The notes: generated by a model not told the origin, from the letters alone. A DNA stretch of 64,000 bases from an uncultured Rhizobiaceae group bacterium (GCA_938044775.1 CALIOE010000095.1:35164-99163); one strand, 5' to 3'. Numbered from the stretch's first letter, positions 25,198 through 36,079 are shown. Numbers and translations: made by a program.

Positions 25198-26241
25198 TTA
25201 CGATAAGACAGACAAGTAGCTGTTGAACAGCAGTCCAGTGAAGATCGCTCCACCGATTCCCAAGCCGACATAAGTCGCAAAGACGGACCGCTTAACCAGC
25301 GCGAAGACAGCAGTCATAGCGGGAATAGACGTCACGCCTCCAGCGACCATAAAGGTCATCGCCGCGCCGGCAGTCATGCCTTGCGCCATCAATCCAGAGA
25401 CGATGGCCGGAGCAGCGTAACCGTTGAGATAGGCCGGTGCACCGACAAAGGCACTGATGACAATCGGTTGAATACCGGTGCCGCCCACAACCCCGGCAAT
25501 GGTCTCGGCCGGTATGTAGCGGATCATCAGGCTTTCGAAGAGATAGGCGAGTGCCAGCCACTTGAGCAAGAAAAGTCCATTCGTCCGCACCTCGGTCCAG
25601 AACATCTTCGTGCGCTCATTTTCCTGCCAGAAGCGCCAGAACGGTTTCCCCTCGAACGGAAGGCTGGCGCCACATCCGCAGCCGGCCTGTGTTTTTGGCA
25701 GCAGAACATCTTGAAAATAGCCAGCCCGCACCGACGCTCGGACAACGAACCCGCCGGCCAGGCCAAGGGCGACCGCTGCTCCCGTTTTTGCAATGGCAAA
25801 CGTCCAACCGAGTTCGCCGGCTGTGATCAGAAAGATTGACGGGTCCATAATCGGGGATGCGAGCCACAGTGCCATGACGGCCGAAAGCGGTGTCCCAACC
25901 GCAAGAAGGGCTGCGATAAAGGGGATAATCTCACACGAGCAAAAGGGTGCCAGTCCACCAACGAGAGAAGCCAGAATGATCATCCTGGTCTCGTTTCCCT
26001 GAAACGCGCTGGCGACCAGTTTCTCGGCTCCGGTTGCCTTGAGGAAGCCAATCGCAGCAACGGCCAGCACCATGTAGGGTGCAGTGCTCAAAACAGCCTT
26101 GATGGCAAACAGCAGGGTTGGAGGTAACTGCTCCGGGTCGACAAGCGCCAGTCCACCAAGGGTCAGCGCTATGAAGAGCCAGACGCGATCAATGTTTTTG
26201 GCGGCAAACCAACCGCGTTCGCCGATTTCTGTCGTCGTCAT
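25198..26241 (-). CDS. Permease of the DUF318 / ArsP-SO_0444 type
   Basis: Membrane protein of 347 residues with about eight to ten hydrophobic segments. Cysteine-bearing motifs are visible: APFCSCEIIPFIAALLAVG in the first half and AGCGCGASLPF in the loop before the second half. The second half has a parallel repeat, VISAFVGAPAYLNGYAAPAI. Relatives export trivalent arsenicals or copper/zinc. Its start overlaps the stop of an ArsR-type regulator (ATGA at 26238-26241), so expression is likely controlled by it. Which ion or organoarsenical is moved is not decided by sequence. Confidence 0.8.
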   Translation of the reverse strand: MTTTEIGERGWFAAKNIDRVWLFIALTLGGLALVDPEQLPPTLLFAIKAVLSTAPYMVLAVAAIGFLKATGAEKLVASAFQGNETRMIILASLVGGLAPFCSCEIIPFIAALLAVGTPLSAVMALWLASPIMDPSIFLITAGELGWTFAIAKTGAAVALGLAGGFVVRASVRAGYFQDVLLPKTQAGCGCGASLPFEGKPFWRFWQENERTKMFWTEVRTNGLFLLKWLALAYLFESLMIRYIPAETIAGVVGGTGIQPIVISAFVGAPAYLNGYAAPAIVSGLMAQGMTAGAAMTFMVAGGVTSIPAMTAVFALVKRSVFATYVGLGIGGAIFTGLLFNSYLSVLS

Positions 26242-26570
26242 GACCGGACTCCGGGATTTGCATCCGCGCAGCATTCTTCCGTCAGGTAGTTGAGCAGTTC
26301 GTCCATATTTTCGTAATTGGCGCAGCTCAGGATCGTTCGCCCCTCGCGGCGTTGCATGACCAAAGCTGCCTGGCGCAATGCAGCGATGTGATGAGAAAGT
26401 GTAGAGGCCGGAATTCCAAGGCGTTGCTGAATGTCACCAACAGGCAATCCGTCTGGCCCAGCGCGAACCAGCAACCGATAGATGCGCAAGCGGCTTTCAT
26501 TTCCAAGCGCCGCAAGCATCAGTGCCGCCTTCACTTCTTGCTCATCATGGATTCGGGATATTGTCGACAT
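26238..26570 (-). CDS. ArsR family metal(loid)-responsive repressor
   Basis: Winged-helix regulator of 110 residues. The core reads ALGNESRLRIYRLLVRAG, then DIQQRLGIPASTLSHHIAAL as the recognition helix and MQRREGRTILSC as the wing. A C-terminal Cys-Cys pair (LTEECCADANP), plus Cys in ILSCANY, could form a thiol site for As(III)/Sb(III), as in several ArsR types. The ATG at 26570 lacks a clear Shine-Dalgarno sequence and an upstream TTG at 26606 is open, so the start is uncertain. It is coupled to the permease. Confidence 0.88.
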   Translation of the reverse strand: MSTISRIHDEQEVKAALMLAALGNESRLRIYRLLVRAGPDGLPVGDIQQRLGIPASTLSHHIAALRQAALVMQRREGRTILSCANYENMDELLNYLTEECCADANPGVRS

Positions 26571-26586
26571 AACTATATAACTAGTT
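26571..26586. promoter_or_regulatory. Candidate ArsR operator
   Basis: AACTATATAACTAGTT holds inverted arms AACTA and TAGTT spaced by six bases, immediately upstream of the repressor start. ArsR proteins typically bind short AT-rich dyads over their own promoter. The assignment rests on position and symmetry only. Confidence 0.35.
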
Positions 26587-26687
26587 TTATCGAATTGATT
26601 TTGCAAGAAGAATTTTCAGCCGGGCTGTCTTGCCTGCTGCAAAGCCAGCACCTGTAACATTTGATCGCCAATGCCGAACAGCAATAG

Positions 26688-27863
<1,176 letters not shown>

Positions 27864-27871
27864 AATAAGCC

Positions 27872-28996
27872 ATGTCTCGACTTTCAGCTCATAAGAGAAT
27901 TGTCATCAAGATCGGCTCCGCCCTGTTGGTGGACCGTGACACTGGCCTGCGCCGTGCGTGGCTTGAGAGCCTGATCGACGATATTGCTGCTCATGTACAG
28001 GGCGGCGGCGAAGTGATTGTCGTTTCCTCCGGCGCCATCGCCCTTGGCCGCTCGGTTCTCAGCCTGCCCCGAAGGGTTCTGCAGCTGGATGAAAACCAGG
28101 CCGCGGCGGCCGTCGGGCAGATCGAGCTCGGCCGTGCCTACAACGAAACGCTGGCTGCCCACGATCTTGTTGCCGGACAGATTCTGCTCACCCTGAGCGA
28201 CACCGAAGGACGCGCCAGCCGTCGCTCCTATCTCAATGCAAGGGAGACAATTGACAGATTGCTGTCCCTGAAGGCCGTCCCGATTGTCAACGAAAACGAC
28301 ACCGTTGCCACATCCGAAATTCGCTATGGCGACAACGATCGGCTGGCCGCCCGCGTGGCAACCATGATGGGTGCCGATTGTCTGGTGTTGCTGTCTGATA
28401 TCGATGGGCTCTATACGGCACCGCCAACCGACAATCCGAACGCAGAGTTCGTGGCAGAGGTTCCTGCAATCACGGCCGAAATCGAGGCCATGGCAGGGAG
28501 CGCCGGGTCAGAGCTTTCACGGGGTGGCATGGTAACAAAGATCGAGGCCGGCAAAATTGCTACATCAGCAGGAACGACCATGGTCATTACGTCCGGCAAG
28601 GAGGACCATCCGCTTGCCGGGTTGAACCGTGGCAAGCGGGCCACCTGGTTTGCGCCCCGCGAAGCCAAGGCCAATGCCCGTAAGAAGTGGATCGCCGGAC
28701 AGTTGGAAACCAAAGGAACGCTCGTCATTGACGATGGGGCAGCAACGGCCCTGTCGCGCGGCAAGAGTCTGCTGCCTGCCGGGGTGTCAGCGGTCGAAGG
28801 GGTGTTTTCCCGCGGCGACGCGGTGGCCATCCACAGCAAGAACGGTGTGGCGCTCGGGCGCGGTCTTGCTGCCTACGACAGCACGACCGCCAGTCAAATC
28901 AGGGGTTGCAAAAGCGCCCAGGTGGCCGAGCTTCTTGGTTATACCGGGCGTACGGAAATGGTGCATCGCGACGATATGGTCCTGACTGAGAACTGA
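27872..28996 (+). CDS. proB: Glutamate 5-kinase
   Basis: First enzyme of proline synthesis: ATP + L-glutamate to glutamyl 5-phosphate. It has 374 residues with an amino-acid-kinase domain ([50 protein letters not shown]) and a C-terminal PUA domain from about residue 280. Normal full length. It lies 8 bases after obgE and upstream of proA, a standard alphaproteobacterial arrangement. Feedback inhibition by proline is typical of the family. Confidence 0.97.
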   Translation: MSRLSAHKRIVIKIGSALLVDRDTGLRRAWLESLIDDIAAHVQGGGEVIVVSSGAIALGRSVLSLPRRVLQLDENQAAAAVGQIELGRAYNETLAAHDLVAGQILLTLSDTEGRASRRSYLNARETIDRLLSLKAVPIVNENDTVATSEIRYGDNDRLAARVATMMGADCLVLLSDIDGLYTAPPTDNPNAEFVAEVPAITAEIEAMAGSAGSELSRGGMVTKIEAGKIATSAGTTMVITSGKEDHPLAGLNRGKRATWFAPREAKANARKKWIAGQLETKGTLVIDDGAATALSRGKSLLPAGVSAVEGVFSRGDAVAIHSKNGVALGRGLAAYDSTTASQIRGCKSAQVAELLGYTGRTEMVHRDDMVLTEN

Positions 28997-29078
28997 AACC
29001 ACGGCATCGGTCACCATTCACAGGCTTGCCAAGCGCCGGAATGTACCGCAAACAAAAGCCGGATCTGGGAACAACATT

Positions 29079-30365
29079 ATGTTGAACAAGACAGAACAGA
29101 GCGAGGCCGAGATTACGGCCATTATGCAGGAGATCGGGCGTAATGCCCGCACGGCATCCCGCGTCCTGGCCACCGCGGGGAGTGATCGCAAAAATGCCGC
29201 GCTGACCGGCGCCGCCGAAGCCATTCGAAACTCAGTCAGCAAAATACTGGATGCCAACGCAATCGACATGGCAAACGGCGAGGAAGCTCATCTGTCAAAA
29301 GCTATGCTGGACCGCCTCAGACTGACCGAAGACCGGATTCTGGACATCGCCAATGCCGTTTCCGCCATCGCCGAAATTACCGACCCGGTTGGTGAGGTCA
29401 TGGCCAACTGGCAGCGCCCGAACGGACTGGACATTTCACGTGTGCGGACGCCGCTCGGTGTAATCGGCGTGATTTATGAAAGCCGCCCCAACGTGACCGC
29501 CGATGCCGGCGCGCTTTGTCTGATGGCGGGCAATGCAGTGATCTTGCGGGGCGGTACGGACAGTTTCAATTCATCGCGGGCCATCCATCAATGCATGGTG
29601 AAGGGTCTTGCGGCTGCCCGACTTCCAGAAGAAGCCATCCAGCTTGTGCCGGTCACAAGCAGAATCGCCGTTGGCGAAATGCTCAAGGGCCTGAACGGCA
29701 ATATCGATGTCATTGTGCCGCGCGGCGGTCGCGGTCTGGTCGAACGCGTGCAATCCGACGCCCGCGTTCCCGTGTTCGCCCATCTTGAGGGTCTTGTGCA
29801 TGTCTATGTTGACAAAAGCGCCGACCTTGAGATGGCTGCCAACATCATCCTCAACGCAAAATTACGACGCACGGGTATTTGTGGCGCGGCTGAAACCCTG
29901 CTGATTGACGTCAACGATGCCGACCGGCTGGCGAAACCTCTGATTGAAGCGCTGTTGGCGAAAGGTTGTGAGGTGCGCGGTGACGAAGCGATCAGGAAAC
30001 TGTCGGGTTCGGTAAAACCCGCCAGCGACGAGGACTGGTCGACGGAGTATCTCGACACGATCATTACTGCCGGGCTGGTGGACGGGATCGACGGCGCCAT
30101 CAAGCACATCAACACCTGGTCCTCGAGCCATACGGAAGCAGTGATCGCGGAAGATCAGCAGGTGGTCGAACGCTTTTTCAACGAGATCGACAGCGCAATA
30201 TTAATGCACAACGCATCCACCCAGTTTGCCGATGGCGGCGAGTTTGGCATGGGTGCCGAGATCGGCATCGCCACTGGTAAGATGCATGCACGCGGCCCGG
30301 TCGGAGTGGAACAACTGACCAGCTTCAAATATGTCGTGCGCGGCAGCGGCCAGATTCGGCCCTGA
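29079..30365 (+). CDS. proA: Gamma-glutamyl phosphate reductase
   Basis: Second enzyme of proline synthesis, reducing glutamyl 5-phosphate to glutamate semialdehyde with NADPH. It has 428 residues with an aldehyde-dehydrogenase-like fold: [39 protein letters not shown], the catalytic Cys in [13 protein letters not shown], and a C-terminal [18 protein letters not shown]. It works with ProB 82 bases upstream. Its TGA overlaps the nadD ATG by one base. Confidence 0.97.
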   Translation: MLNKTEQSEAEITAIMQEIGRNARTASRVLATAGSDRKNAALTGAAEAIRNSVSKILDANAIDMANGEEAHLSKAMLDRLRLTEDRILDIANAVSAIAEITDPVGEVMANWQRPNGLDISRVRTPLGVIGVIYESRPNVTADAGALCLMAGNAVILRGGTDSFNSSRAIHQCMVKGLAAARLPEEAIQLVPVTSRIAVGEMLKGLNGNIDVIVPRGGRGLVERVQSDARVPVFAHLEGLVHVYVDKSADLEMAANIILNAKLRRTGICGAAETLLIDVNDADRLAKPLIEALLAKGCEVRGDEAIRKLSGSVKPASDEDWSTEYLDTIITAGLVDGIDGAIKHINTWSSSHTEAVIAEDQQVVERFFNEIDSAILMHNASTQFADGGEFGMGAEIGIATGKMHARGPVGVEQLTSFKYVVRGSGQIRP

Positions 30366-30997
30366 TGACAAAATCTGCTACTCGTATGCGCCATCACAGG
30401 CGTATGCCCCATGCCGAGCCCGGGCAGCGTGTGGGCCTGTTTGGCGGCTCGTTCAATCCCCCGCATGAAGGTCACCTCCATGTTACGGAGAAAGCACTGC
30501 GCCGCCTCGATCTCGACCTGATCTGGTGGATAGTCACGCCGGGCAATCCGCTGAAGGATCACGGCGTCCTGGAACCGCTGGAGAAACGGCTGGCCCAATG
30601 CGAGAAACTGGCCGTTCACCCCCGCATCAAAATCACGGCATTTGAGGCAGAGTTGCCAACCAGCTACACTGTCGACACACTTGATTTCGTGACCCGCCGC
30701 AACCCCGGGGTGCACTTTGTGTGGCTGATGGGTGCCGACAATCTTGGTCAATTTCACCATTGGGAAAGATGGCGGAACATTGCCAGGCTGATGCCAATCG
30801 CCGTCATTGACCGGCCCGGCGCCACAATGTCGCTGCACTCCGCCCGGGCCGCGATGGTGCTGCGGCATTACAGAGTGGATGAGAGTGATGCGGCAGCCCT
30901 GCCACTGATGCGCGCACCGGCATGGACATTCCTGCACGGTCCGCGTAACAGCCTGTCTTCGACAGCTCTGCGCGCTCAAAATGCCGTGTCATCATAG
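30365..30997 (+). CDS. nadD: Nicotinate-nucleotide adenylyltransferase
   Basis: NAD biosynthesis enzyme of 210 residues that transfers AMP from ATP to nicotinate mononucleotide. The nucleotidyltransferase motif GLFGGSFNPPHEGHLHV is clear. LIWWIVTPGNPLKDH, SYTVDTLDFV and LMGADNLGQFHHWERW are family-typical. The C-terminus carries the SSTALRA version of the ISSTxLR motif. Its start overlaps the proA stop (TGATG), indicating coupled translation. Confidence 0.95.
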   Translation: MTKSATRMRHHRRMPHAEPGQRVGLFGGSFNPPHEGHLHVTEKALRRLDLDLIWWIVTPGNPLKDHGVLEPLEKRLAQCEKLAVHPRIKITAFEAELPTSYTVDTLDFVTRRNPGVHFVWLMGADNLGQFHHWERWRNIARLMPIAVIDRPGATMSLHSARAAMVLRHYRVDESDAAALPLMRAPAWTFLHGPRNSLSSTALRAQNAVSS

Positions 30998-31090
30998 TTT
31001 ATTGAAAAAACGCTCAAAACAGGCTTATCATACAGTCTGGTCAATATGACTTGGACAGTGTGATCTGAACCAAACCCGAAAGGCAAAACC

Positions 31091-31501
31091 CTGAACACAC
31101 CAACACAACAGGCCCGCGGCCCTGCGTCAGCCGCCAAAGCTGCAAAAGGCAAATCCAGCCCTGATGCATTGCTCAAGACCATTCTCGCCAGCCTTGACGA
31201 TTCAAAGGCCGAAGAGATTTCCCATATCGACATCGCCGGAAAATCCTCGATTGCGGATCATATGATCATCGCAAATGGCCGTTCTCACCGCCATGTAAGC
31301 GCGGTGGCTGATCGGCTGCTGCGTGACCTCAAGGACGCCGGGCACGGCACGCCCAAGGTCGAGGGTGTCCCGGCATACGATTGGGTTCTCGTCGATGCAG
31401 GCGACATCGTCGTTCATCTCTTTCGCCCGGAAGTCCGCGACTTCTACAATCTCGAGAAAATGTGGAATGCCATTGCCGACGACGAGCTGACGGACGCCTG
31501 A
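31091..31501 (+). CDS. rsfS: Ribosome silencing factor RsfS
   Basis: Binds uL14 of the large subunit and blocks 70S joining in slow growth. The core (LLKTILASLDDSKAEEISHI; SIADHMIIANGRSHRHVSAV; YDWVLVDAGDIVVHLF; DFYNLEKMW) is complete. The start is unusual. No ATG, GTG or TTG precedes the core in frame except a TTG at 31169 that lacks a ribosome-binding site. A CTG at 31091 is preceded by AAAGG at good spacing and adds 26 Ala/Lys-rich residues like the N-terminal tails of related rhizobial proteins. The next in-frame stop upstream is TGA at 31061. Confidence 0.9.
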   Translation: MNTPTQQARGPASAAKAAKGKSSPDALLKTILASLDDSKAEEISHIDIAGKSSIADHMIIANGRSHRHVSAVADRLLRDLKDAGHGTPKVEGVPAYDWVLVDAGDIVVHLFRPEVRDFYNLEKMWNAIADDELTDA

Positions 31502-31535
31502 TAGTGATCTGCAGGGCAGCAGAATACGGCCGCCC

Positions 31536-32018
31536 GTGCGGCTGACCATCGCCGCCATCGGCCGGCTCAAGGCCGGCCCTGAAAAGGATCTTGCCGCCCG
31601 CTATCTCGACCGATCGCGCAAAGCCGGTAAGGCACTCGGCGTGTCGCCTATCGACATGGTAGAATTTGCTGAAAGTCGGGCGGCCAACACCGAAAGCAGA
31701 AAGGCTGAAGAGGGACGTCATCTGTTGGCTCGACTTCCCGAGAAAAGCCAGATAATAGCGTTTGATGAGCGCGGAGCAGCGCCCACAAGCCGGGCATTTG
31801 CTTCCCAGCTTCGAAACTGCCTCGACGAGGGCTCCACCTCACTGGCATTATTGATTGGTGGGCCGGATGGTCTTGATCAAACAATCCGTGATGCTGCTCA
31901 CACCGTTATTTCGTTCGGCAGACTGACCCTGCCCCATCAACTGGTACGTGTGATGGTGTTGGAACAGGTCTATCGGGCAACAACCATACTGAGCGGCCAT
32001 CCCTATCACCGCGACTGA
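31536..32018 (+). CDS. rlmH: 23S rRNA pseudouridine1915 N3-methyltransferase
   Basis: SPOUT methyltransferase of 160 residues that modifies helix 69 of 23S rRNA in 70S ribosomes. Visible landmarks are MRLTIAAIGRLKAGPEKDL, the SAM-knot region ALLIGGPDGLD, and the C-terminal LPHQLVRVMVLEQVYRATTI followed by HPYHRD. The start is a GTG at 31536. It follows rsfS as in many bacteria. Confidence 0.96.
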   Translation: MRLTIAAIGRLKAGPEKDLAARYLDRSRKAGKALGVSPIDMVEFAESRAANTESRKAEEGRHLLARLPEKSQIIAFDERGAAPTSRAFASQLRNCLDEGSTSLALLIGGPDGLDQTIRDAAHTVISFGRLTLPHQLVRVMVLEQVYRATTILSGHPYHRD

Positions 32019-32067
32019 GCATTGGAAAATGTCTGCTACAGTGCCGTGAAAGCGCCACCAAACGTGG

Positions 32068-32083
32068 TTAACATGCTGTTAAC
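32068..32083. promoter_or_regulatory. CtrA-type binding motif before the envelope gene set
   Basis: TTAACATGCTGTTAAC matches the full CtrA consensus TTAA-N7-TTAAC exactly. It lies 46 bases before the preferred start of the EnvC-like gene (25 before an alternative TTG). In alphaproteobacteria CtrA times cell-division and envelope genes. Occupancy is inferred from the motif and the downstream genes. Confidence 0.6.
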
Positions 32084-32128
32084 AGGCGGCTTTGTATAAC
32101 AGTCTGGTTGTCTGATACGAAAGCATCA

Positions 32129-33529
32129 ATGACTTACGGCAAATTCCTTTCCGGTGTCCTGAAATGCACCTGCTGTGCATTAGCGATTGCGTGGGCGCCA
32201 CAGAGTCTGGCGCAAAACAAGCCTTCGCCGGTAATCCAGAAGGAATCGTCCAAACAGGACCTTGAGGCCATCCGGCGCGGCCTTGCAAAAATCGAGCGTC
32301 GCCAGCAGAAAATACGACAGGAAATCGCCGCTCTCGACAAAGACCGGACCGAGATCAACAGGGCACTTATCACGACAGCCAGACGTGCGCAGGAGCTGGA
32401 GGGCGAGATCAGTGATGCAGAAGCAGGGTTGAAGGCGCTTGAAGCCTCTCAACAAAAACTTCGAACCTCTCTGCAATCCAAAAGAGCCTTGCTCTCGGAA
32501 GTTCTGGCGGCGCTGGAGCGAATGAGCAGCAAACCGCCTCCTGCGTTGCTGGTGAGCCCGGAAGATGCCTTGTCCTCGGTCAGAAGCGCCATTCTGCTGG
32601 GATCGGTTGTGCCGGAGGTTCGACGGGAGGCCGACACGCTGTTTTCAGAGCTTAAGACACTCAACGAAGTCAGCCAGCAAATCACGCAGCAGCGTGAGCG
32701 CCTCACAACAAAGCTCAACGAACTGGCCGAAGACGAAAATCGCCTGACGCTTCTGGTCGATGAAAAGAACGGACTGGTCGCGGTATCGCGAGATGCTCTG
32801 GACGCAGAACAAAAACGAGCCGCCAAAATGGCGCAAGATGCGAAATCTCTCGAAGAATTGATAGGTGGTCTGGAAGACGAAATTACGTCAGCTGCTGCAG
32901 CTGCCAAGGCAGCGAGAGACGCCGACAAGCGCCGCAGCCAGCAGGAAGCAGAACGCCTGGCCAAAGCTCAGGCTGCACTGCGCAAAGCCTTGCGCAAGCG
33001 CACCCGCAACAGCAGCGAGGGCATCGCCGCGCTCGATTCAATTGCCGGCGATCCGGGTCGTATTGAACCCGCCATCGCTTTCAGCGCGGCCCACAAGCTG
33101 CTGCCGCTGCCCGTCAGGGGCGAGCTGATCCACACTTTCGGCAGCCGGGAACCCGGAAGCGCGAGCCTGAGAAATGATTCGGCCTATGCAACCAGACCAA
33201 ACGCCCGTGTCCGGTCACCCGCCGATGGCTGGGTTGTCTATGCCGGACCATTCAGATCGTTCGGCCAGTTGATAATTTTGAATGTTGGCGAAAATTACCA
33301 TATTGTCATGGCAGGAATGGCTCGTGTGAATGTATCTCCTGGCCGCTTTGTCCTGGCCGGGGAACCAATTGGCCGCATGGGATCAACTCAAGTTGCAGCA
33401 GTTGGCAACGTTGATTTGGGTTCCAACAAACCTATTTTGTATATAGAGTTTCGAAAAGATGGGAAATCCATCAATCCAGCACCCTGGTGGGTCCCGCAGA
33501 AAGACAAAGGTTCGGAAAATGATTCGTAG
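32129..33529 (+). CDS. EnvC-like murein hydrolase activator (degenerate LytM domain)
   Basis: Exported protein of about 466 residues. A signal peptide (TCCALAIAWAPQSLAQ) is followed by long coiled coils over roughly residues 35-290, then a C-terminal M23/LytM domain. That domain lacks the zinc ligands: the H-x-x-x-D region reads NDSAYATRPNARV and the usual H-x-H reads YHIVMAGM. It is therefore probably an activator of amidases rather than an enzyme, like EnvC. A TTG at 32108 is an alternative start. It overlaps ctpA by 11 bases. Confidence 0.87.
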   Translation: MTYGKFLSGVLKCTCCALAIAWAPQSLAQNKPSPVIQKESSKQDLEAIRRGLAKIERRQQKIRQEIAALDKDRTEINRALITTARRAQELEGEISDAEAGLKALEASQQKLRTSLQSKRALLSEVLAALERMSSKPPPALLVSPEDALSSVRSAILLGSVVPEVRREADTLFSELKTLNEVSQQITQQRERLTTKLNELAEDENRLTLLVDEKNGLVAVSRDALDAEQKRAAKMAQDAKSLEELIGGLEDEITSAAAAAKAARDADKRRSQQEAERLAKAQAALRKALRKRTRNSSEGIAALDSIAGDPGRIEPAIAFSAAHKLLPLPVRGELIHTFGSREPGSASLRNDSAYATRPNARVRSPADGWVVYAGPFRSFGQLIILNVGENYHIVMAGMARVNVSPGRFVLAGEPIGRMGSTQVAAVGNVDLGSNKPILYIEFRKDGKSINPAPWWVPQKDKGSENDS

Positions 33530-34868
33530 ATTTTCAATGCTTTTAGCAGGCGTCGGCATCGGCGCACTTGGGATCACGGCAGCAAATCATGTGACGCCAT
33601 TTTCTGCGACAGCAGATGCCGCAGGATCAGAAACCTATCGGCAACTCGATATTTTTGGCGACATTTTCGAGCGTGTCCGGTCGCAATATGTAAATGAGCC
33701 AGAAGAAGAAAAACTGATCAAGAGCGCGATCAACGGTATGCTTCAGTCGCTCGATCCACATTCTTCCTACCTGGATCTCAAGGAAAGCGGAAATATGCGC
33801 GATCAGACGCGCGGAAAATTCGGCGGCCTTGGCATTGAGGTCACGATGGAAAATGAACTTGTCAAAGTGATCGCTCCTATCGACGATACGCCGGCCTCCA
33901 AGGCCGGTGTCCTGTCCGGCGACCTGATCAGCCAGATTGACGGCGAAAATGTGCGCGGTCTGTCGCTGGCACAAGCCGTTGAGAAGATGCGCGGCCTGGT
34001 CAACACAGCCATTGAGCTGACGATCTTGCGCAAGGGCGCCGACATTCCGATCAAGATCAAGATTGTGCGCGCCGAAATTACCGTAAAGTCGGTCAAATCG
34101 AGGATAGAAGGAGATGACGTCGGCTATCTCGACGTCAATGGCTTTACCGAGCAGACCTTCGCCGGGCTCAAAGCAGCGATTGAAAAAATCCGCAAGGATG
34201 TCCCGGACGACAAATTGAAGGGCTATGTGGTCGATCTGAGGCTCAATCCGGGTGGATTGCTTGGTCAGGCTGTGAGCGTTTCCGACGCGTTCCTTGAGCG
34301 CGGTGAAATCGTGTCAACGCGCGGCCGTCAGAAGGGAAATGTTTCACGGGAAAGTGCCAAACCAGGTGATCTCACCCAGGGTAAACCCATTATTGTGTTG
34401 ATGAACGGCGGCTCCGCCTCGGCGTCAGAAATCGTCGCTGGTGCATTGCAGGACCACCGCCGCGGCACCGTTCTGGGCACCCGCTCATTTGGCAAAGGCT
34501 CTGTGCAGACCATTATTCCCCTGGGTCAGAACGGCGCCCTGCGCCTGACCACCGCGCTCTATTACACCCCTAGCGGTTGTTCTATTCAGGGCAAGGGTAT
34601 CGATCCGGATATCACCGTGGAGCAGCCTCTCCCGGAAGAATTGCAGGGACGCGTAGAAGCACGCGGTGAATCCAGCTTACGCAACTCAATAACGGGCGAG
34701 AGCCAGGATGATACCGGCTCGGGCTCGTTCGCCTATGTCCCACCGGATCCGAAAGACGACATTCAGTTGAACTATGCTCTGGAGCTGTTACGCGGAACGA
34801 AAACCGATGCGGCGTTCCCGCCCAAGGCGAATAAAATGCCGCTGAGCAAATCCTGTAAACGCGTTTAA
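33519..34868 (+). CDS. ctpA: Carboxy-terminal processing protease CtpA (S41 family)
   Basis: Periplasmic serine protease of 449 residues. A signal or anchor segment (MLLAGVGIGALGITAANHV) is followed by a PDZ domain (ENELVKVIAPIDDTPASKAG) and the S41 catalytic core. The catalytic Ser lies in NGGSASASEIVAGALQ and the Lys in RSFGKGSVQTIIPLG. It trims C-termini of envelope proteins, often cell-wall hydrolases, which fits its link to the EnvC-like gene. The ATG at 33519 lies inside the end of that gene. Confidence 0.95.
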   Translation: MIRRFSMLLAGVGIGALGITAANHVTPFSATADAAGSETYRQLDIFGDIFERVRSQYVNEPEEEKLIKSAINGMLQSLDPHSSYLDLKESGNMRDQTRGKFGGLGIEVTMENELVKVIAPIDDTPASKAGVLSGDLISQIDGENVRGLSLAQAVEKMRGLVNTAIELTILRKGADIPIKIKIVRAEITVKSVKSRIEGDDVGYLDVNGFTEQTFAGLKAAIEKIRKDVPDDKLKGYVVDLRLNPGGLLGQAVSVSDAFLERGEIVSTRGRQKGNVSRESAKPGDLTQGKPIIVLMNGGSASASEIVAGALQDHRRGTVLGTRSFGKGSVQTIIPLGQNGALRLTTALYYTPSGCSIQGKGIDPDITVEQPLPEELQGRVEARGESSLRNSITGESQDDTGSGSFAYVPPDPKDDIQLNYALELLRGTKTDAAFPPKANKMPLSKSCKRV

Positions 34869-34933
34869 CTCTGAACGTCTAATTCATCTGACCCGGCGGC
34901 ACAGCGCCCCATTTTCTGCAGCAAAGTCTCGCC

Positions 34934-36079
34934 ATGGATGATCTGCACAAGCCCCTGGGGCAACAAAAAGCGAAGAGCTCCGGCAGACGCCTTGGGGTTC
35001 CTCTTCTTGCTGTCGCCACATGTGCCATGGCGGCTCTGGTCGGCTACTTGTTCATTCAGGAACGCACGTCGACCAAAGCGGTCGTTGCTATCAACGAGAC
35101 CGATCCGGTTGAAACCAGCGCAAAAAAGGCAACCAGAGCCCCCGACACTTTTGACGAATCGGCAGAAGATGCCGAACGGGCACTGAATCGTGAGGGCAAC
35201 GGCGGAGCGCTGATTCTGAAAGTGCCGCCTGACGCAGACCAACCGGCATTCAAGCCCAAACAAAAGCCGAAACAGGTCGTGTCGTCTTTTGTTCCGTTGC
35301 CGATGCTTGTTGAGAAGTCCGAATTCGGACCGCTGCCAAAGACTGCCGATAGCGGCATGAGGCCGCTTGACGCCTACTCAATGTCCGCCGGAGCCGTGGG
35401 ACCAAACCGGGTTGCAATTGTTGTTGGCGGTCTGGGCCTCAGCCAGTCAGGCACCAAGTCGGCCATTGCCGATCTTCCTGCCGGTGTGACGCTGGCATTC
35501 TCTCCCTATGGCAACAGCCTGAACCGCTGGATGCAGCGCGCCAGGGAGGACGGCCATGAAGTCGTGCTCCAGCTGCCTATGGAGCCGTTGGGGTTTCCGT
35601 CGATCAGTCCGGGCAAGCGCACACTAAACAGCAAGGCGGGGATTGGTGAAAACCTTCAAAGCCTGCGCTGGTCGTTGGGTCGCATGACCAATTATCCAAT
35701 CGTTATGAATTACCTTGGGGCCGGCATGGCTTCTCGCAAGGAGGTCCTGAAGCCCATTCTTGAAGAAGTCAGGCGACGTGGATTGGGATGGCTGGATGAT
35801 GGAAGTGTTCCAACCAGCAAGGTCATCGATGTGGCGGAAGAATTGAAATTGCCCAACGCGACAAGCAGCTTTGTGCTCGACGGAGTGCGTGAAGCGTCCC
35901 GCATAGATTCTCAGCTGACCACGCTCTCCCTGTTGGCGAAGCGTCGCGGTTACGCCATAGCGACGGCATCCGCCTTTCCCGAATCCATCGCCCGCATAAA
36001 GGCCTGGGCAAAAACTGCAAACAAAAATGGTATCCTCATCGTTCCCGTCAGCAACCTGCTGCGGGACTATGAGCGCTGA
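34934..36079 (+). CDS. Divergent polysaccharide deacetylase family protein (YibQ-like)
   Basis: Protein of 381 residues with an N-terminal membrane anchor (LLAVATCAMAALVGYLFIQ), a low-complexity linker to about residue 150, and a divergent deacetylase domain. The domain contains VAIVVGGLGLSQSGTKSAI, TLAFSPYGNSLNRWMQRARE, LQLPMEPLGFP, and GLGWLDDGSV. YibQ-type proteins are genetically linked with EnvC and CtpA in proteobacteria, and the activity is unknown. Its TGA overlaps the rppH ATG by one base. Confidence 0.88.
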   Translation: MDDLHKPLGQQKAKSSGRRLGVPLLAVATCAMAALVGYLFIQERTSTKAVVAINETDPVETSAKKATRAPDTFDESAEDAERALNREGNGGALILKVPPDADQPAFKPKQKPKQVVSSFVPLPMLVEKSEFGPLPKTADSGMRPLDAYSMSAGAVGPNRVAIVVGGLGLSQSGTKSAIADLPAGVTLAFSPYGNSLNRWMQRAREDGHEVVLQLPMEPLGFPSISPGKRTLNSKAGIGENLQSLRWSLGRMTNYPIVMNYLGAGMASRKEVLKPILEEVRRRGLGWLDDGSVPTSKVIDVAEELKLPNATSSFVLDGVREASRIDSQLTTLSLLAKRRGYAIATASAFPESIARIKAWAKTANKNGILIVPVSNLLRDYER

